Source: an uncultured Bacteroidales bacterium (GTDB lineage: Bacteria; Bacteroidota; Bacteroidia; Bacteroidales; Paludibacteraceae). Taken from it: a DNA stretch of 32,431 nt. The stretch spans positions 1 through 32,431 of the forward strand of contig CAIKVR010000307.1 in the NCBI GenBank assembly GCA_903830915.1. Direction: 5' to 3'. Positions 23,029 through 32,131 of this stretch are shown piece by piece (the first letter of the stretch is position 1; every line of letters starts with the position of its first letter). The position numbers were made by a program, and so were the translations under genes. A model generated the notes under the pieces. The model saw only the letters and a list, made by a program, of their open reading frames with translations, did not search any database and was not told the origin of the DNA.

Positions 23029-24315
23029 ATGAAAAAAAACATAATAATTGCGTTGCTTTTTGTGCCCTTATTAATGATGGCACAAAAACCATGGACGCTT
23101 CAACAATGTGTGGATACGGCACTGACAAACAATCGTACAGTGAAACAACAGGCACTGGCAAAAAATAATAAGGATATTGCTTACGAACAAGCACGTCAGA
23201 ATCTGCTGCCAAACCTGAATGCTTCGGCCAGTCAAAACTGGAACTTTGGACAATCAGTAGATAAGTTTATAAATCCGAAAAATTCTACATCGGCAGGTTT
23301 AAATGCCCAACTTACTTTATTCGATGGAATGAAAATGAAGTATAGCATTGATGCCAGTAAAGAAGATATGATGGCTGCCAATGCCGATTTGGAGAAAATC
23401 AAACAGGACATAACCATGAATGTGGCACTTGGTTTTATGCAAATTCTGCTGAATAAGGAACTACTTCAGATTGCAGAAGATCAACTGGCTCTTACCCGTA
23501 CCAAAATTGAACAGCGCAAAGGATTGGTAGCTGCCGGAAAACTGGCTGAAGGCGAACTTCTTGATTTGCTGGCACAGGAAGCCAAAGAAGAAATGAACCG
23601 CTTACAGGCTGAAAACACATTGAAACTATCGTTGCTTGATTTGGCTCAATATCTCGAGATTGACAATTTTGAGAAAATGGATGTGGTTGCTCCCGATAAT
23701 TTATCCGAATCGGATTTGCAATTGCTGACAGCTGATGCGGTATTTCAAAGCGCTTTAACCCACCGACCTGAAATAAAAGGTGCTGAATATAGGTTAAAAA
23801 GTAGCGAATATAACGTTTTGATTGCCAAAGGGAACTATTATCCTTCGCTGAGTTTAGGTGCTAATTATGGTACAAGTTATTATAATCTGAGCAATTTACC
23901 AACCAATAACAGTTTCGCACAACAATTGAGTGATAACATGAGTGCGCAAATAGGATTGAGTTTGAGAGTACCTATTTTCAACAAATTTGAAGTGCGCAAC
24001 GGTGTTCGTTCGGCTGAACTGGGAGTGAAAAGCAGCAAAATAAGCATGGATAATGCTAAACTTGAACTAAAAAAATCGATTCAACAAGCATATTACAACG
24101 CTTTAGGTGCAAAAAGTCGTTGGGATGCTTCCAAAAAATCTGAAGTGGCCAGTCGCGAAGCCTATCGGTTTACGAATCAGAAATATGAAGGTGGAAAAGC
24201 AACTTTGTACGAATTGTATCAGGCCAAAAGCAATATGACCCAAGTACTGTCCGAAGGAGTTCAGGCAAAGTATCAGTATTTTTTCAGAGTAAAAATGCTT
24301 GAATTACTGAAATAA
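23029..24315 (+). CDS. TolC-family outer membrane efflux protein
   Basis: Start placed at ATG 23029 because it opens a normal signal peptide (MKKNIIIALLFVPLLMMAQ); an in-frame ATG at 22939 would overlap the adaptor gene and put 30 charged residues in front. The 428-residue protein shows the TolC repeat: WTLQQCVDTALTNNRTVKQQ (about 20-39), long helices, strand pairs NLNASASQNWNFGQS, the middle HRPEIKGAEYRLKSSEYN (about 247), then a second repeat with FTNQKYEGGKATLYELYQAKSN near the end. It forms the outer membrane channel of the pump, and may also serve the C39/HlyD pair upstream, which has none. Confidence 0.92.
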   Translation: MKKNIIIALLFVPLLMMAQKPWTLQQCVDTALTNNRTVKQQALAKNNKDIAYEQARQNLLPNLNASASQNWNFGQSVDKFINPKNSTSAGLNAQLTLFDGMKMKYSIDASKEDMMAANADLEKIKQDITMNVALGFMQILLNKELLQIAEDQLALTRTKIEQRKGLVAAGKLAEGELLDLLAQEAKEEMNRLQAENTLKLSLLDLAQYLEIDNFEKMDVVAPDNLSESDLQLLTADAVFQSALTHRPEIKGAEYRLKSSEYNVLIAKGNYYPSLSLGANYGTSYYNLSNLPTNNSFAQQLSDNMSAQIGLSLRVPIFNKFEVRNGVRSAELGVKSSKISMDNAKLELKKSIQQAYYNALGAKSRWDASKKSEVASREAYRFTNQKYEGGKATLYELYQAKSNMTQVLSEGVQAKYQYFFRVKMLELLK

Positions 24316-24324
24316 TGCCCCTTA

Positions 24325-24412
24325 ACCCCTAAAGGGTGAATATATAATGCATTAAATTATTTAAACCTATAACTCCCTCTGAGAAGTCCCCCTTTAGGGG
24401 GATTTAGGGGGC
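24325..24412. repeat. intergenic hairpins before the PadR gene
   Basis: Two C-run/G-run hairpins, ACCC/GGGT (24325-24337) and CCCCC-TTTA-GGGGG (24388-24401), are separated by an AT-rich spacer and followed by a second TTTAGGGGG. They sit inside the transcription unit and could process or attenuate the message ahead of the regulator. This C/G-run type is separate from the GACCTC repeat family. Confidence 0.5.
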
Positions 24413-24426
24413 AAAAACAAAAAAAA

Positions 24427-24777
24427 ATGAACGCAGACAATATCAAATCGCAAATGCGTAAAGGCTATCTGGAATATTGCATTTTGCTTATTCTCAGGAA
24501 AAAGTCTGCTTACACTTCGGACATTATTGCCGAACTGAAAGACGCAAAACTAATTGTGGTGGAAGGAACTTTGTATCCTTTGCTCACCAGGCTCAAAAAC
24601 AGCGAATTGCTGGATTACCGTTGGGAGGAATCAACACAGGGACCTCCACGTAAATACTATGAAATGACCGAAAAAGGGGCAGAATTTCTGAATGAACTGG
24701 AAAGTGCCTGGGAAGAAATCAATGATGTTGTACGTAAAATCAAAGCATCTCCAAACCCTTCGAAGGGAGCTGCTTAA
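24427..24777 (+). CDS. PadR-family transcriptional regulator
   Basis: This 116-residue protein has the PadR winged helix: MRKGYLEYCILLILRKKSAYTSDIIAELK (about 10-39), EGTLYPLLTRLKNSELLDYRWEES (about 47-70) and GPPRKYYEMTEKGAEFLNEL (about 73-92), with a short C-terminal dimer helix. Members are often repressors that sense small molecules and control transporters. Its place after the pump genes and before a PspC protein fits local control; the dyad at 18212-18229 is a candidate site. In Bacteroidetes, PadR genes are frequently directly followed by PspC genes, as here. Confidence 0.93.
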   Translation: MNADNIKSQMRKGYLEYCILLILRKKSAYTSDIIAELKDAKLIVVEGTLYPLLTRLKNSELLDYRWEESTQGPPRKYYEMTEKGAEFLNELESAWEEINDVVRKIKASPNPSKGAA

Positions 24778-24851
24778 AGAACTAATTTCAATTATATAAT
24801 TAAAAAAACAGTTCCATTAGCCTTTTGGCTTATGACTAAAAATAAAAAGTT

Positions 24852-26531
24852 ATGAAAAAGACATTAACAGTGAACCTGAATAGCATCGTTTTTCACATCG
24901 ACGACGACGCATTCGATATGTTACAGCGCTATCTTCACGAAATTGCAGATCATTTTCAGTCGGAAGATGAAAAGAAAGAAATAATGGCTGATATTGAAGC
25001 CCGAATTGCTGAGCTTTTTTCTGAAAAACTTCAGAAAAACAAGAATGTGGTTACACTTTCGGATGTAGAGGAAATCATAGAAATTATGGGCAAACCAAGT
25101 CAGTATACGGACGAGGAGGAAGAAGCACCCAAAGCGCAGAAAGATGACAAAAAACAACAAAAATCACGCAGGTTCTATCGTGATCCGGAAAATTCAATTT
25201 TAGGCGGTATTGCGGGCGGTCTCGCAGCGTATTTTAACATCGACGTAACCTGGATTAGAATCATTCTGGTGGTGCTCGTATTTTTGGGTGTTGGATTTAT
25301 TATACCAATTTATATAGTAGTTTGGTTTGTGGCCCCGGCAGCAGTTACTGCTTCGCAACGCCTTGAAATGCAGGGCGAAGATGTGACTGTGGAGAATATT
25401 AAAACAGAGATAAACAACGTGAAAAACTACATGGAAAGCGAGAAATTCAAACATTCTGCTTCGTCAGTTGGTGAGCGGATTCTGCTAATTCTACGCTGGT
25501 TTTTCAAAATAATTTTCGGTTTTATTGGCGTAGTTCTTGGCATGGTGGGTATAATCGTAATTGGTGCATTAATTCTGGCACTATTCCTAGTGATTTTTGA
25601 ACCAACTGTACTTCATGGTTTTGGATTAGATGGATTCTCAAATTTGGGAATGATTAGTCCTGAAAAAATGATATTCTTAGTCATTTCGTTGATTTTACTC
25701 ATTGGTGGACCGATATTTATACTCATTTATTGGGCTATTCGCTTGATTTCAGGACATCATCAATCTAATCATAGCATTTCGTGGGTAATTCTGATACTTT
25801 GGTTTGCCGGTTTGTTTATGTTCTTCAGTGTTGGTGGGAGTGCACTGGTTCATTTTCGCAATAACGAAGGACATCCATTAAGTTTTACATGGAGTGATGA
25901 AGATAAACCTCTTGTTGATGAGGTACGTAGGCTAGATCCCTTTCATGCAATTGAAATATCCGGTAATTTTGAATTGATACTTAAAAAAGATTCGGCACAT
26001 AATGTTGTTGTTTCCAGTCCTGAAGATTTTAATTTAAAAGTAATTACCAAAGTCGAAAATGGTGTACTGCATATATATTCTGAACATTTCTTACTTAACA
26101 GAACTCTTAAAATATCAGTTTCGTCTGATTCGTTGAAAAACATTTTAGCTAAGGGCGCTTGTAAAATAAACACAGAAAATCAATTGGTAAGTAAAGAATT
26201 TTCACTTGTATTACTGGGTGCCAGTGAAGCTGATTTGGATCTAAACATTGCAGGCACACTTAATTTGGAAACCAAAGGTGCTTCAAAAGTAGATATAAAA
26301 GGAACCTGCCATACTCTAAAAGTCAACGGAGTGGGTGCAAGCGAAATCGAAGCTACCGAATTGATAGCTAAGAATGCTGATATTCTTGTCACGGGCGCAA
26401 CTCATGCCAATGTATACGCCACCGAAAGTCTGAATGCAGAAGCCAAAGGTGCCAGTGACATTGATTGTAAGGGTCATCCAAAATCAATAAAAAAAACAGA
26501 GCATGTCAGTTCAAGCATTCATATTGAATAG
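24852..26531 (+). CDS. PspC-domain membrane protein with C-terminal head-GIN (DUF2807) domain
   Basis: This 559-residue protein starts with a conserved cytoplasmic helical segment (TLTVNLNSIVFHIDDDAFDML...IMADIEARIAELF, 3-57) typical of these Bacteroidetes proteins. The PspC domain is at about 105-165: RRFYRDPENSILGGIAGGLAAYF followed by two membrane segments. Four or more further membrane helices lie at about 210-325. The periplasmic or surface part (about 360-559) is a DUF2807 beta-solenoid with repeated GAS-E-D / GASKVDIKG units. PspC proteins take part in envelope-stress sensing; the GIN domain is proposed to bind other molecules. Gene order after padR suggests they act together. A strong terminator follows the stop. 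Confidence 0.9.
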   Translation: MKKTLTVNLNSIVFHIDDDAFDMLQRYLHEIADHFQSEDEKKEIMADIEARIAELFSEKLQKNKNVVTLSDVEEIIEIMGKPSQYTDEEEEAPKAQKDDKKQQKSRRFYRDPENSILGGIAGGLAAYFNIDVTWIRIILVVLVFLGVGFIIPIYIVVWFVAPAAVTASQRLEMQGEDVTVENIKTEINNVKNYMESEKFKHSASSVGERILLILRWFFKIIFGFIGVVLGMVGIIVIGALILALFLVIFEPTVLHGFGLDGFSNLGMISPEKMIFLVISLILLIGGPIFILIYWAIRLISGHHQSNHSISWVILILWFAGLFMFFSVGGSALVHFRNNEGHPLSFTWSDEDKPLVDEVRRLDPFHAIEISGNFELILKKDSAHNVVVSSPEDFNLKVITKVENGVLHIYSEHFLLNRTLKISVSSDSLKNILAKGACKINTENQLVSKEFSLVLLGASEADLDLNIAGTLNLETKGASKVDIKGTCHTLKVNGVGASEIEATELIAKNADILVTGATHANVYATESLNAEAKGASDIDCKGHPKSIKKTEHVSSSIHIE

Positions 26532-26549
26532 ATTAACTTTGATTTAATG

Positions 26550-26584
26550 AATCCTGTCATGCAAATGCATGACAGGATTTTTTT
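26550..26584 (+). terminator. rho-independent terminator after the PspC gene
   Basis: A perfect 14-base stem (26550-26563 with 26566-26579) is followed by a T-run to 26584. It ends the unit that starts at the promoter near 18250. Confidence 0.9.
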
Positions 26585-26592
26585 ATTAAGTG

Positions 26593-26623
26593 TTTGTCAA
26601 TTTCAAAAGTTTATGTATTTTTG
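26593..26623 (+). promoter_or_regulatory. promoter of the LRR lipoprotein gene
   Basis: TTTG at 26593-26596 and TATTTTTG at 26616-26623 are separated by 19 bases, an exact match to the Bacteroidetes consensus, 44 bases before the ATG. Confidence 0.82.
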
Positions 26624-26666
26624 TCGAAATGATTTATAAAATTTCCAATTATTTAACAATTATTTT

Positions 26667-28271
26667 ATGAAGAAAATTTCATTATCACTACTTGCTGCCA
26701 TTTTGATGATTTTTAGTTTTACAGGATGTGGAGACAAAGATGTTTTTTCATTTGTAAACAAAACCGTAGTTATTGAGAAACCCGGAGGTTTGGCGAATGC
26801 CCTCAATTTAACTAATCTGAGTGGCATCAATAGCTTGAAAATTAGTGGAAAAATAGATAGTCGCGATTTCAAAACAATTCGTGACCATATGTCAGAATTA
26901 AATGAACTTGATTTGTCGGGTGTAACAATTGAAGCATACAAAGGCTATGAAGGTACTGGAGGAATTGAAATTTACGAATATCAGGCAAATTCGATACCCA
27001 ATTATGCATTTTATAATCCGATAACAAACATCAGTCTGACTTCGTTAAATAAAATAACATTCCCACAAAATATCAAAGTCATAGGCGCATCAGCTTTTGT
27101 TGGTTGTACCGGATTAAAGTCATTAAACCTTCCTGCTGAATTGAAAAATATTGGCAACCGTTGTTTTACACGCTGTAGTGGATTAACTGAGAAAGTGATT
27201 ATACCAACTAAAGTGGATACTATCGGTTATTCTGCTTTTGCATTCTGCTCCGCACTTACATCAGTTCAACTTTCTGATTCACTGTTATTTATTGGCGAAT
27301 CTGCTTTCTATAGTTGCACAGCGCTTGCAGGCATATTAAATCTGCCTTCAAAACTTATGACTATTAATGATGGTGCTTTTGAAAATTGTAGTAGTCTGAC
27401 AGCAATAAATATATCTACAACACTCAGCAGTCTGGGAAATGCTGTTTTTAAGGATTGTGTTTGTCCGATAAATGTTGTACCTGACAACCCAAATTTTTCA
27501 AGTATTGAAGGTATTTTGTTCGATTATTTTCAAACAACTTTAAAATATTGTCCGACTAGCAAAACTGGATCTTTTGAAATTCCAAGCACAGTAAATTCAA
27601 TAGATTTTGCAGCTTTTTCAAATTGCACTAAGCTTACGTCAATTATCATTCCCACCTCCGTTAATTTCATTTTCGACTATGCTTTTTCTAATTGTACAGG
27701 TTTATCAGGCACTTTTACAATTCCAAATTCAATTTCTTATTTTGGGTATTATGCTTTTAAAGGCTGTACCGGTATAACTAACTTTAATGTAGCAACCGAT
27801 AATCCATCTTTTACAAGCATTGACGGTGTTTTGTTCGATGTTGGTCAAACTACCCTGAAACAAATTCCACCTGCCAAGACTGGTAGTTTTAGCATTCCTG
27901 AAACCGTAGGAACTATTGATTCAGGTGCTTTCGTAGATTGTACAGGGTTAACTTCGATAATTATTCCTTCTTCGGTAACCACCATTGGCGAAAGCGCTTT
28001 TATGAATTGTACTGGGTTAAATTCGATAAATATTCCCGCTTCTGTAACTTCAATTTCCAGCCATGCTTTTGTAAATTGTAACGGGTTAAATTCTATTTAC
28101 GAGTACTCGACCACCCCTATTCAATTTATAGTTGACAATAGAACTGAATCATGGTCAGTGTTCTATAACGTTAATACCAAAACTTGTCGTTTGTATGTTC
28201 CTGCAGGGACAAAAGGTGTTTATCAACAAGCAAGTCAGTGGAAAGATTTCGCAAATATTATCGAAATGTAA
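26667..28271 (+). CDS. BspA-type leucine-rich repeat lipoprotein
   Basis: This 534-residue protein has a lipoprotein signal (hydrophobic core to FTGC, Cys21), so it is lipid-anchored in the envelope, perhaps exposed at the surface. From about residue 135 it is built of LRR_5/BspA repeats of about 23 residues with the consensus ...IxIPxSVTxIgesAFxnCTGLxsI, at least a dozen units, some separated by insertions of the form DNPxFxSIxGVLFDxxQTTL (about 275 and 380). The end resembles the usual closing cap (RLYVPAGTKGVYQQASQWKDFANI). Such proteins mediate binding to hosts, other cells or polymers. It has its own promoter and terminator, so it is a single-gene unit. Confidence 0.9.
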   Translation: MKKISLSLLAAILMIFSFTGCGDKDVFSFVNKTVVIEKPGGLANALNLTNLSGINSLKISGKIDSRDFKTIRDHMSELNELDLSGVTIEAYKGYEGTGGIEIYEYQANSIPNYAFYNPITNISLTSLNKITFPQNIKVIGASAFVGCTGLKSLNLPAELKNIGNRCFTRCSGLTEKVIIPTKVDTIGYSAFAFCSALTSVQLSDSLLFIGESAFYSCTALAGILNLPSKLMTINDGAFENCSSLTAINISTTLSSLGNAVFKDCVCPINVVPDNPNFSSIEGILFDYFQTTLKYCPTSKTGSFEIPSTVNSIDFAAFSNCTKLTSIIIPTSVNFIFDYAFSNCTGLSGTFTIPNSISYFGYYAFKGCTGITNFNVATDNPSFTSIDGVLFDVGQTTLKQIPPAKTGSFSIPETVGTIDSGAFVDCTGLTSIIIPSSVTTIGESAFMNCTGLNSINIPASVTSISSHAFVNCNGLNSIYEYSTTPIQFIVDNRTESWSVFYNVNTKTCRLYVPAGTKGVYQQASQWKDFANIIEM

Positions 28272-28302
28272 AATACTTTTCTCATTTATTACAAATTATT
28301 TC

Positions 28303-28369
28303 CCGCTGATTACACTGGTTTTGCAGAATTCTTCTTTGCGAAAATCAATGTAATCAGCGGTTTTTTTTT
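28303..28369 (+). terminator. terminator after the LRR lipoprotein gene
   Basis: CCGCTGATTACA (28303-28314) pairs perfectly with TGTAATCAGCGG (28349-28360), with further pairing inside the loop, followed by nine T's. Confidence 0.85.
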
Positions 28370-28426
28370 GAACAAAAGACTACTGAGTTTGTTTTTAATC
28401 ACAAACCAATTAAAAACAAATCATTT

Positions 28427-28993
28427 ATGAAATTGAATATTGCAACTTTATTTCTTTCTGTTTTTTCCGTATTCAGCTCAAATGCTCAGGAAAAAGCCAA
28501 TGCCGCTAATCAGAGTTTTTACGACTTCAATGCTAAATCGATAGATGGCAAAGAAATCAATATGAGTCATTATAAAGGGAAAGTGGTGTTGATTGTGAAC
28601 ACTGCCAGTAAGTGCGGTTTTACACCGCAGTATGAAGGACTGGAAGTGTTGTACAAAAAGTATGAATCAAAGGGACTTGTGATTCTGGGTTTCCCCTGCA
28701 ATCAGTTTTTGAGTCAAGAACCCGGCAATGAAGCCGACATCGCCAAATTTTGCTCCTTGAAATACAATGTAAACTTCCCAATGTTTGCAAAAATTGATGT
28801 TAACGGCGACAATACACATCCAATTTATAAGTATCTGAAAACGGTACTCGGTGGCACGATGGGAAATGACATTAAATGGAATTTTACTAAATTCTTGCTC
28901 GATCGCAGTGGTAAGCCCGTTAAACGCTTCGCTCCTACTGTAAAACCGGAAGAGATTACCGATGATATTGAGAAACTGCTTGCAAAAAAATAA
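28427..28993 (+). CDS. secreted glutathione peroxidase-family protein
   Basis: This 188-residue protein reduces hydroperoxides with thiol donors, usually thioredoxin in bacteria. A signal peptide (cleavage near NAQ, residue 21) sends it to the periplasm. The family core is complete: NTASKCGFTPQYEGL with peroxidatic Cys63 (Cys, not selenocysteine), FPCNQF with Gln93 and Cys91, and KWNFTKFL with Trp151 and Asn152, forming the catalytic tetrad. Cys91 is a candidate resolving residue; the family's other common resolving position is not clearly occupied except Cys109 in KFCSLKY. It is a single-gene unit ending at a bidirectional terminator. Confidence 0.95.
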   Translation: MKLNIATLFLSVFSVFSSNAQEKANAANQSFYDFNAKSIDGKEINMSHYKGKVVLIVNTASKCGFTPQYEGLEVLYKKYESKGLVILGFPCNQFLSQEPGNEADIAKFCSLKYNVNFPMFAKIDVNGDNTHPIYKYLKTVLGGTMGNDIKWNFTKFLLDRSGKPVKRFAPTVKPEEITDDIEKLLAKK

Positions 28994-29008
28994 GCTAAAA
29001 CTGGAAAT

Positions 29009-29044
29009 GCAAAAGCTCTGCAAATAATTTTGCAGGGCTTTTGC
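29009..29044. terminator. bidirectional terminator between convergent genes
   Basis: GCAAAAGCTCTGCAAA (29009-29024) pairs with TTTGCAGGGCTTTTGC (29029-29044) with one G-T pair. It lies between the rightward peroxidase gene and the leftward oxidoreductase gene, with A- and T-rich flanks, so it may serve both. Confidence 0.7.
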
Positions 29045-29066
29045 GTTTAATGCTTTAATCCAGTTT

Positions 29067-30680
29067 TCAGATTTTGTTTTTCAAGACTCTGTCAGAAGCT
29101 AATTTAGCTGTCAGAATAGATATGGGGAAACCTGCAGGGCTGTATGTCCATTGTCCCGCTTGAAAAATCGAAGGTAAGGGTGTTTCGACTGATTTAGCAA
29201 TTCCAAGCATGCTACTTATCGCAGGTATATACGGATTGGTAAATGCCCAACCGGTTATTCCACCATCCGTATTTCCTGTCAGCTTTTCGATGGTAAGTGG
29301 TGATGATGAAAAGCTACCGATGATTTTATCTTTCAGCCCGGGAAAAATACTTTCTTCCAAAATCTGAATGGTAACTTGTTCCAGAAATTCTTTTATTTCG
29401 GCATTCCAGCCAAATTCGTCAATCTTTTTGCTCAAACTATAATCGTAAAGTAAACTTACAACTAGTCCGGCTTGTCCTTCGGGTGCTAAATCAGCATCCC
29501 GTAATGCTGGAATAGCTATTTCAAAGGTATTTAGTCTGAAATAATCTTCCAGGTATTTCTTGACTTTTGATTTCAATTCAAAATTATCCTTATCAATATT
29601 TTTCGCTTTCAGAAATTCTTCAATATCATCTTTTTGAACAATTGACAAGCCTCGTTTATCGGGTGTATAGAAAAAATGTCCGGTGCAGATTTTCGCAAAA
29701 TACTCTATCTTTTCCTGTACCGACAAATAAACAGTAAACACGGAATCACCACCTCTCATATCCTTCAATAATGAACGTTTCTCTTCAATTTTACGGACTA
29801 ATTTTGTATTGTTTAGTTTTTCCAGCGGAATGATGTTATACATCTGTTTCAAATCACCTGCCCAAATCAGATTTGTGTAATCGGTGCGATTTCCTTCGGT
29901 GTCAAGCACGTATTTTTCTTCGGGTTGCAGGCTCTGTATGCTAACGGATGTTTTTATCGTAGCACCGTGCTGAATAATATAATCTTCGAGTTTCTTAATT
30001 AGCGTTGCCGTTCCGCCTTTCGGGTAATGATAGTCGAGATACAGGCTGAAATAACTCAGGGCGAATGATGTAGGCGTTTTCTGGAAGAAATGTTGAGCAA
30101 TAATATCAATAAGCGATTGGTTGGTTGTAAACCGTTTCAGGTATTCTTCCACCGGCTCGTTGATTTTTTTAATTTTCCGAATGGTGAAAATGAATTTAAA
30201 CATCCAGGGCAGAATCACTTTCATCAAATATTCCCTGTCCTCGGTCATATTCAGAAATGCCGGATTATCAATCCCGTAAAGCACATCCATATAACCCATT
30301 ATTTTTTTTATTTCCCCTATAATGGCTGTAATATCATTGGCATTATCAGGATATTGCACTTTCAGAAACTCCTCATATTCAGTTACACTTTCTTTGCCCT
30401 GCAATCTCATCACGCTGTCGGCTATGCCAATAGAGATATTGCTCTTGCTAAATTCAATATCAATGCCCAACTGTTTGAGCATGGGAAACACAATTCCCGA
30501 ATTCTCAATGGAGCGCAATCCTCCGTCGAAATAAATACCATTACGTTCAAAGGTTTGTACCAATCCGCCAACCTTTTGCTGTCTTTCAAAAAGCACTACC
30601 GATTGTCCGGCTCGTGCCAGATATGCTGCGGCTGTCAGTCCTGCAATGCCACCGCCTACCACTACTGCATCATACTTCAT
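29067..30680 (-). CDS. CrtI/phytoene desaturase-like FAD-dependent oxidoreductase
   Basis: This 537-residue protein has an N-terminal FAD-binding fold VVVGGGIAGLTAAAYLARAG (6-25) with the following LFERQQKVGGLVQTF (about 30-44), the pattern of the CrtI / carotenoid isomerase / retinol saturase branch. Residues about 210-245 hold FFQKTPTSFALSYFSLYLDYHYPKGGTATLIKKLEDYI, the conserved segment of the group, and the C-terminus carries AGQWTYSPAGFPISILTAK, which closes the FAD site. Likely reaction is redox or isomerisation of a hydrophobic unsaturated substrate; no carotenoid synthesis genes are adjacent, so the substrate is unknown. It overlaps the upstream SDR gene by 11 bases and is the last gene of a leftward operon. 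Confidence 0.85.
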   Translation of the reverse strand: MKYDAVVVGGGIAGLTAAAYLARAGQSVVLFERQQKVGGLVQTFERNGIYFDGGLRSIENSGIVFPMLKQLGIDIEFSKSNISIGIADSVMRLQGKESVTEYEEFLKVQYPDNANDITAIIGEIKKIMGYMDVLYGIDNPAFLNMTEDREYLMKVILPWMFKFIFTIRKIKKINEPVEEYLKRFTTNQSLIDIIAQHFFQKTPTSFALSYFSLYLDYHYPKGGTATLIKKLEDYIIQHGATIKTSVSIQSLQPEEKYVLDTEGNRTDYTNLIWAGDLKQMYNIIPLEKLNNTKLVRKIEEKRSLLKDMRGGDSVFTVYLSVQEKIEYFAKICTGHFFYTPDKRGLSIVQKDDIEEFLKAKNIDKDNFELKSKVKKYLEDYFRLNTFEIAIPALRDADLAPEGQAGLVVSLLYDYSLSKKIDEFGWNAEIKEFLEQVTIQILEESIFPGLKDKIIGSFSSSPLTIEKLTGNTDGGITGWAFTNPYIPAISSMLGIAKSVETPLPSIFQAGQWTYSPAGFPISILTAKLASDRVLKNKI

Positions 30681-31614
30681 AAATATCTTCCTTGTCTAAT
30701 TGGACTAATTCTTTGCTTCGTTGAAAAATTTGCTTACCAAGTTCTCTATTAAGGGCATGAGGTGCCGGAATCTCTTCGTTGGTGAGGTTGAAAAACTTCC
30801 CGCTGACACCTTCCATCTCGGGAGATGAAGCCAGATAATAAATAGCCTCGCCCGATATTTCAGGTTTCTTTAGCGTTGGTTGAATCAAAAACTTTGAAAA
30901 CAAATTATACAATACCCCATTATTATGACCTATATTTGATTTAACAGCTCCGGGGTGCATGGCGTTTATCGTTACAGCCTTTCCCTGCAATAAATCATTC
31001 AATTCCCAAACGGTCATCAATTGAGCCGTTTTAGAGGCACCGTAACCACCATAACCACCATACTTGCGTTTTTCCCAATTCAGATCATCAATTTTCAATC
31101 CATTGAAGCGATGACCTTCGGAATTCACCTGAATAATCCTGGATGGTGCGCTTTCAACGATTCGTTTCAGCAATAAACCCGTTATCAGAAACGATGCCAG
31201 ATGATTTACCGCAAAAGCAGTTTCATAACCATCCACCGTGAGTTGGCGTGTGGTCATGTGTACTCCGGCATTATTTACCAGTACATCAATGTGTGGATAG
31301 TTTGCCAAAATAGCTTCTGTCGCTTTTCTTACCTCAGTCAGATTTGCAAAATCAGCAATATAATAATCAGGCTTGCATGCAGAAAAGGCACAAATTTCAT
31401 CGCATAATTTTTCGGCTTTAGCTTTGTTTCGAACGATAGTTACAATCTTTGCTCCGGCTTTTGCGAGTCGGATTGCAGCCTGATAACCAACACCCGATGT
31501 TGTTCCGGTTATCACACAGATTTTTCCATCCATCGATGTGTTAGAAACTTTTTGAGGAAGTCGACCGGCACGAATAAAGTCTAACTCCGGCGGAAATTCA
31601 AATTTCTTACTCAT
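30670..31614 (-). CDS. short-chain dehydrogenase/reductase
   Basis: This 314-residue Rossmann oxidoreductase shows the nucleotide-binding motif TGTTSGVG (36-43), NNAG (114-117), the catalytic Ser165 (VNSEGH) and Tyr191-x3-Lys195 (YGASK). An N-terminal extension of about 28 residues precedes the Rossmann fold. The layout (DLN after the Ser, then HPGAVKSNIG) is close to the retinol dehydrogenase / WW-oxidoreductase-like group, which uses NADP(H) on hydrophobic alcohols or ketones; this matches the retinol saturase-like neighbour. The ATG overlaps the previous stop by one base and its own end overlaps the next gene by 11, so the three are translationally coupled. Confidence 0.9.
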   Translation of the reverse strand: MSKKFEFPPELDFIRAGRLPQKVSNTSMDGKICVITGTTSGVGYQAAIRLAKAGAKIVTIVRNKAKAEKLCDEICAFSACKPDYYIADFANLTEVRKATEAILANYPHIDVLVNNAGVHMTTRQLTVDGYETAFAVNHLASFLITGLLLKRIVESAPSRIIQVNSEGHRFNGLKIDDLNWEKRKYGGYGGYGASKTAQLMTVWELNDLLQGKAVTINAMHPGAVKSNIGHNNGVLYNLFSKFLIQPTLKKPEISGEAIYYLASSPEMEGVSGKFFNLTNEEIPAPHALNRELGKQIFQRSKELVQLDKEDIYEV

Positions 31615-32066
31615 TATCCAAATTTTTTGATTAAAAACCGACGATACATTTTATTCCAATGTGGAATATTATTGAAAATATCACCCCATAAATCATAGTA
31701 ATCACGTTGTTGCAGTATATAACCATCTTTACTGATAGTAAGTTTGGTTGAACCGTACATAGGTGTGCTGGGATATTTTTTGAACATCATGGTCATAATC
31801 CAGTCGAAAATGATGATATTGTCGTTCTGAGCTATCGACACAATTTCCATGTTCAGTTGGTGGGTGCGCCTGGTCAGGCGATTACACATGGCGGTAAAAT
31901 CTTCAATACCTTCTATTCGCTGAATAGTGTCCTGAAAAACGATTTCTTTGTGATAATACGGAAAAATATGCGACCAATCTGGTTTTCCATCTGTATTATA
32001 AGTCTTTGACCAAAGATCTTTTACTGTTTCAATACTTATTGGCTTAATTGTTGAATTTTCTTCCAT
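31614..32066 (-). CDS. SnoaL/NTF2-like protein
   Basis: This 150-residue protein has the NTF2-like cone fold pattern of SnoaL-type proteins: DWSHIFPYYHKEIVFQD (about 28-44), IEGIEDFTAMCNRLTRRT (about 49-66), then strands NIIIFDWIMTMMF and KLTISKDGYILQQRDYYDLWG (about 108-128). Many members are small isomerases, cyclases or lyases acting on polyketide or steroid-like substrates; in other operons they pair with SDR and FAD oxidoreductases, as here. Residues Asp and Arg/Asp near the strand ends could be catalytic but cannot be assigned. It is the first gene of the leftward operon. Confidence 0.8.
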   Translation of the reverse strand: MEENSTIKPISIETVKDLWSKTYNTDGKPDWSHIFPYYHKEIVFQDTIQRIEGIEDFTAMCNRLTRRTHQLNMEIVSIAQNDNIIIFDWIMTMMFKKYPSTPMYGSTKLTISKDGYILQQRDYYDLWGDIFNNIPHWNKMYRRFLIKKFG

Positions 32067-32092
32067 ATTATAAGCTGTATTTTAGTTAAATG

Positions 32093-32100
32093 CAAAGATA
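32093..32100 (-). promoter_or_regulatory. -7 element of the leftward operon
   Basis: On the minus strand this reads TATCTTTG, an exact TAnnTTTG, 26 bases before the ATG. The best TTTG-like -33 is four to five bases too far upstream, so strength is uncertain. Confidence 0.55.
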
Positions 32101-32131
32101 GCTAAATTTCCGAATAAAAAAAGTCAAATAT

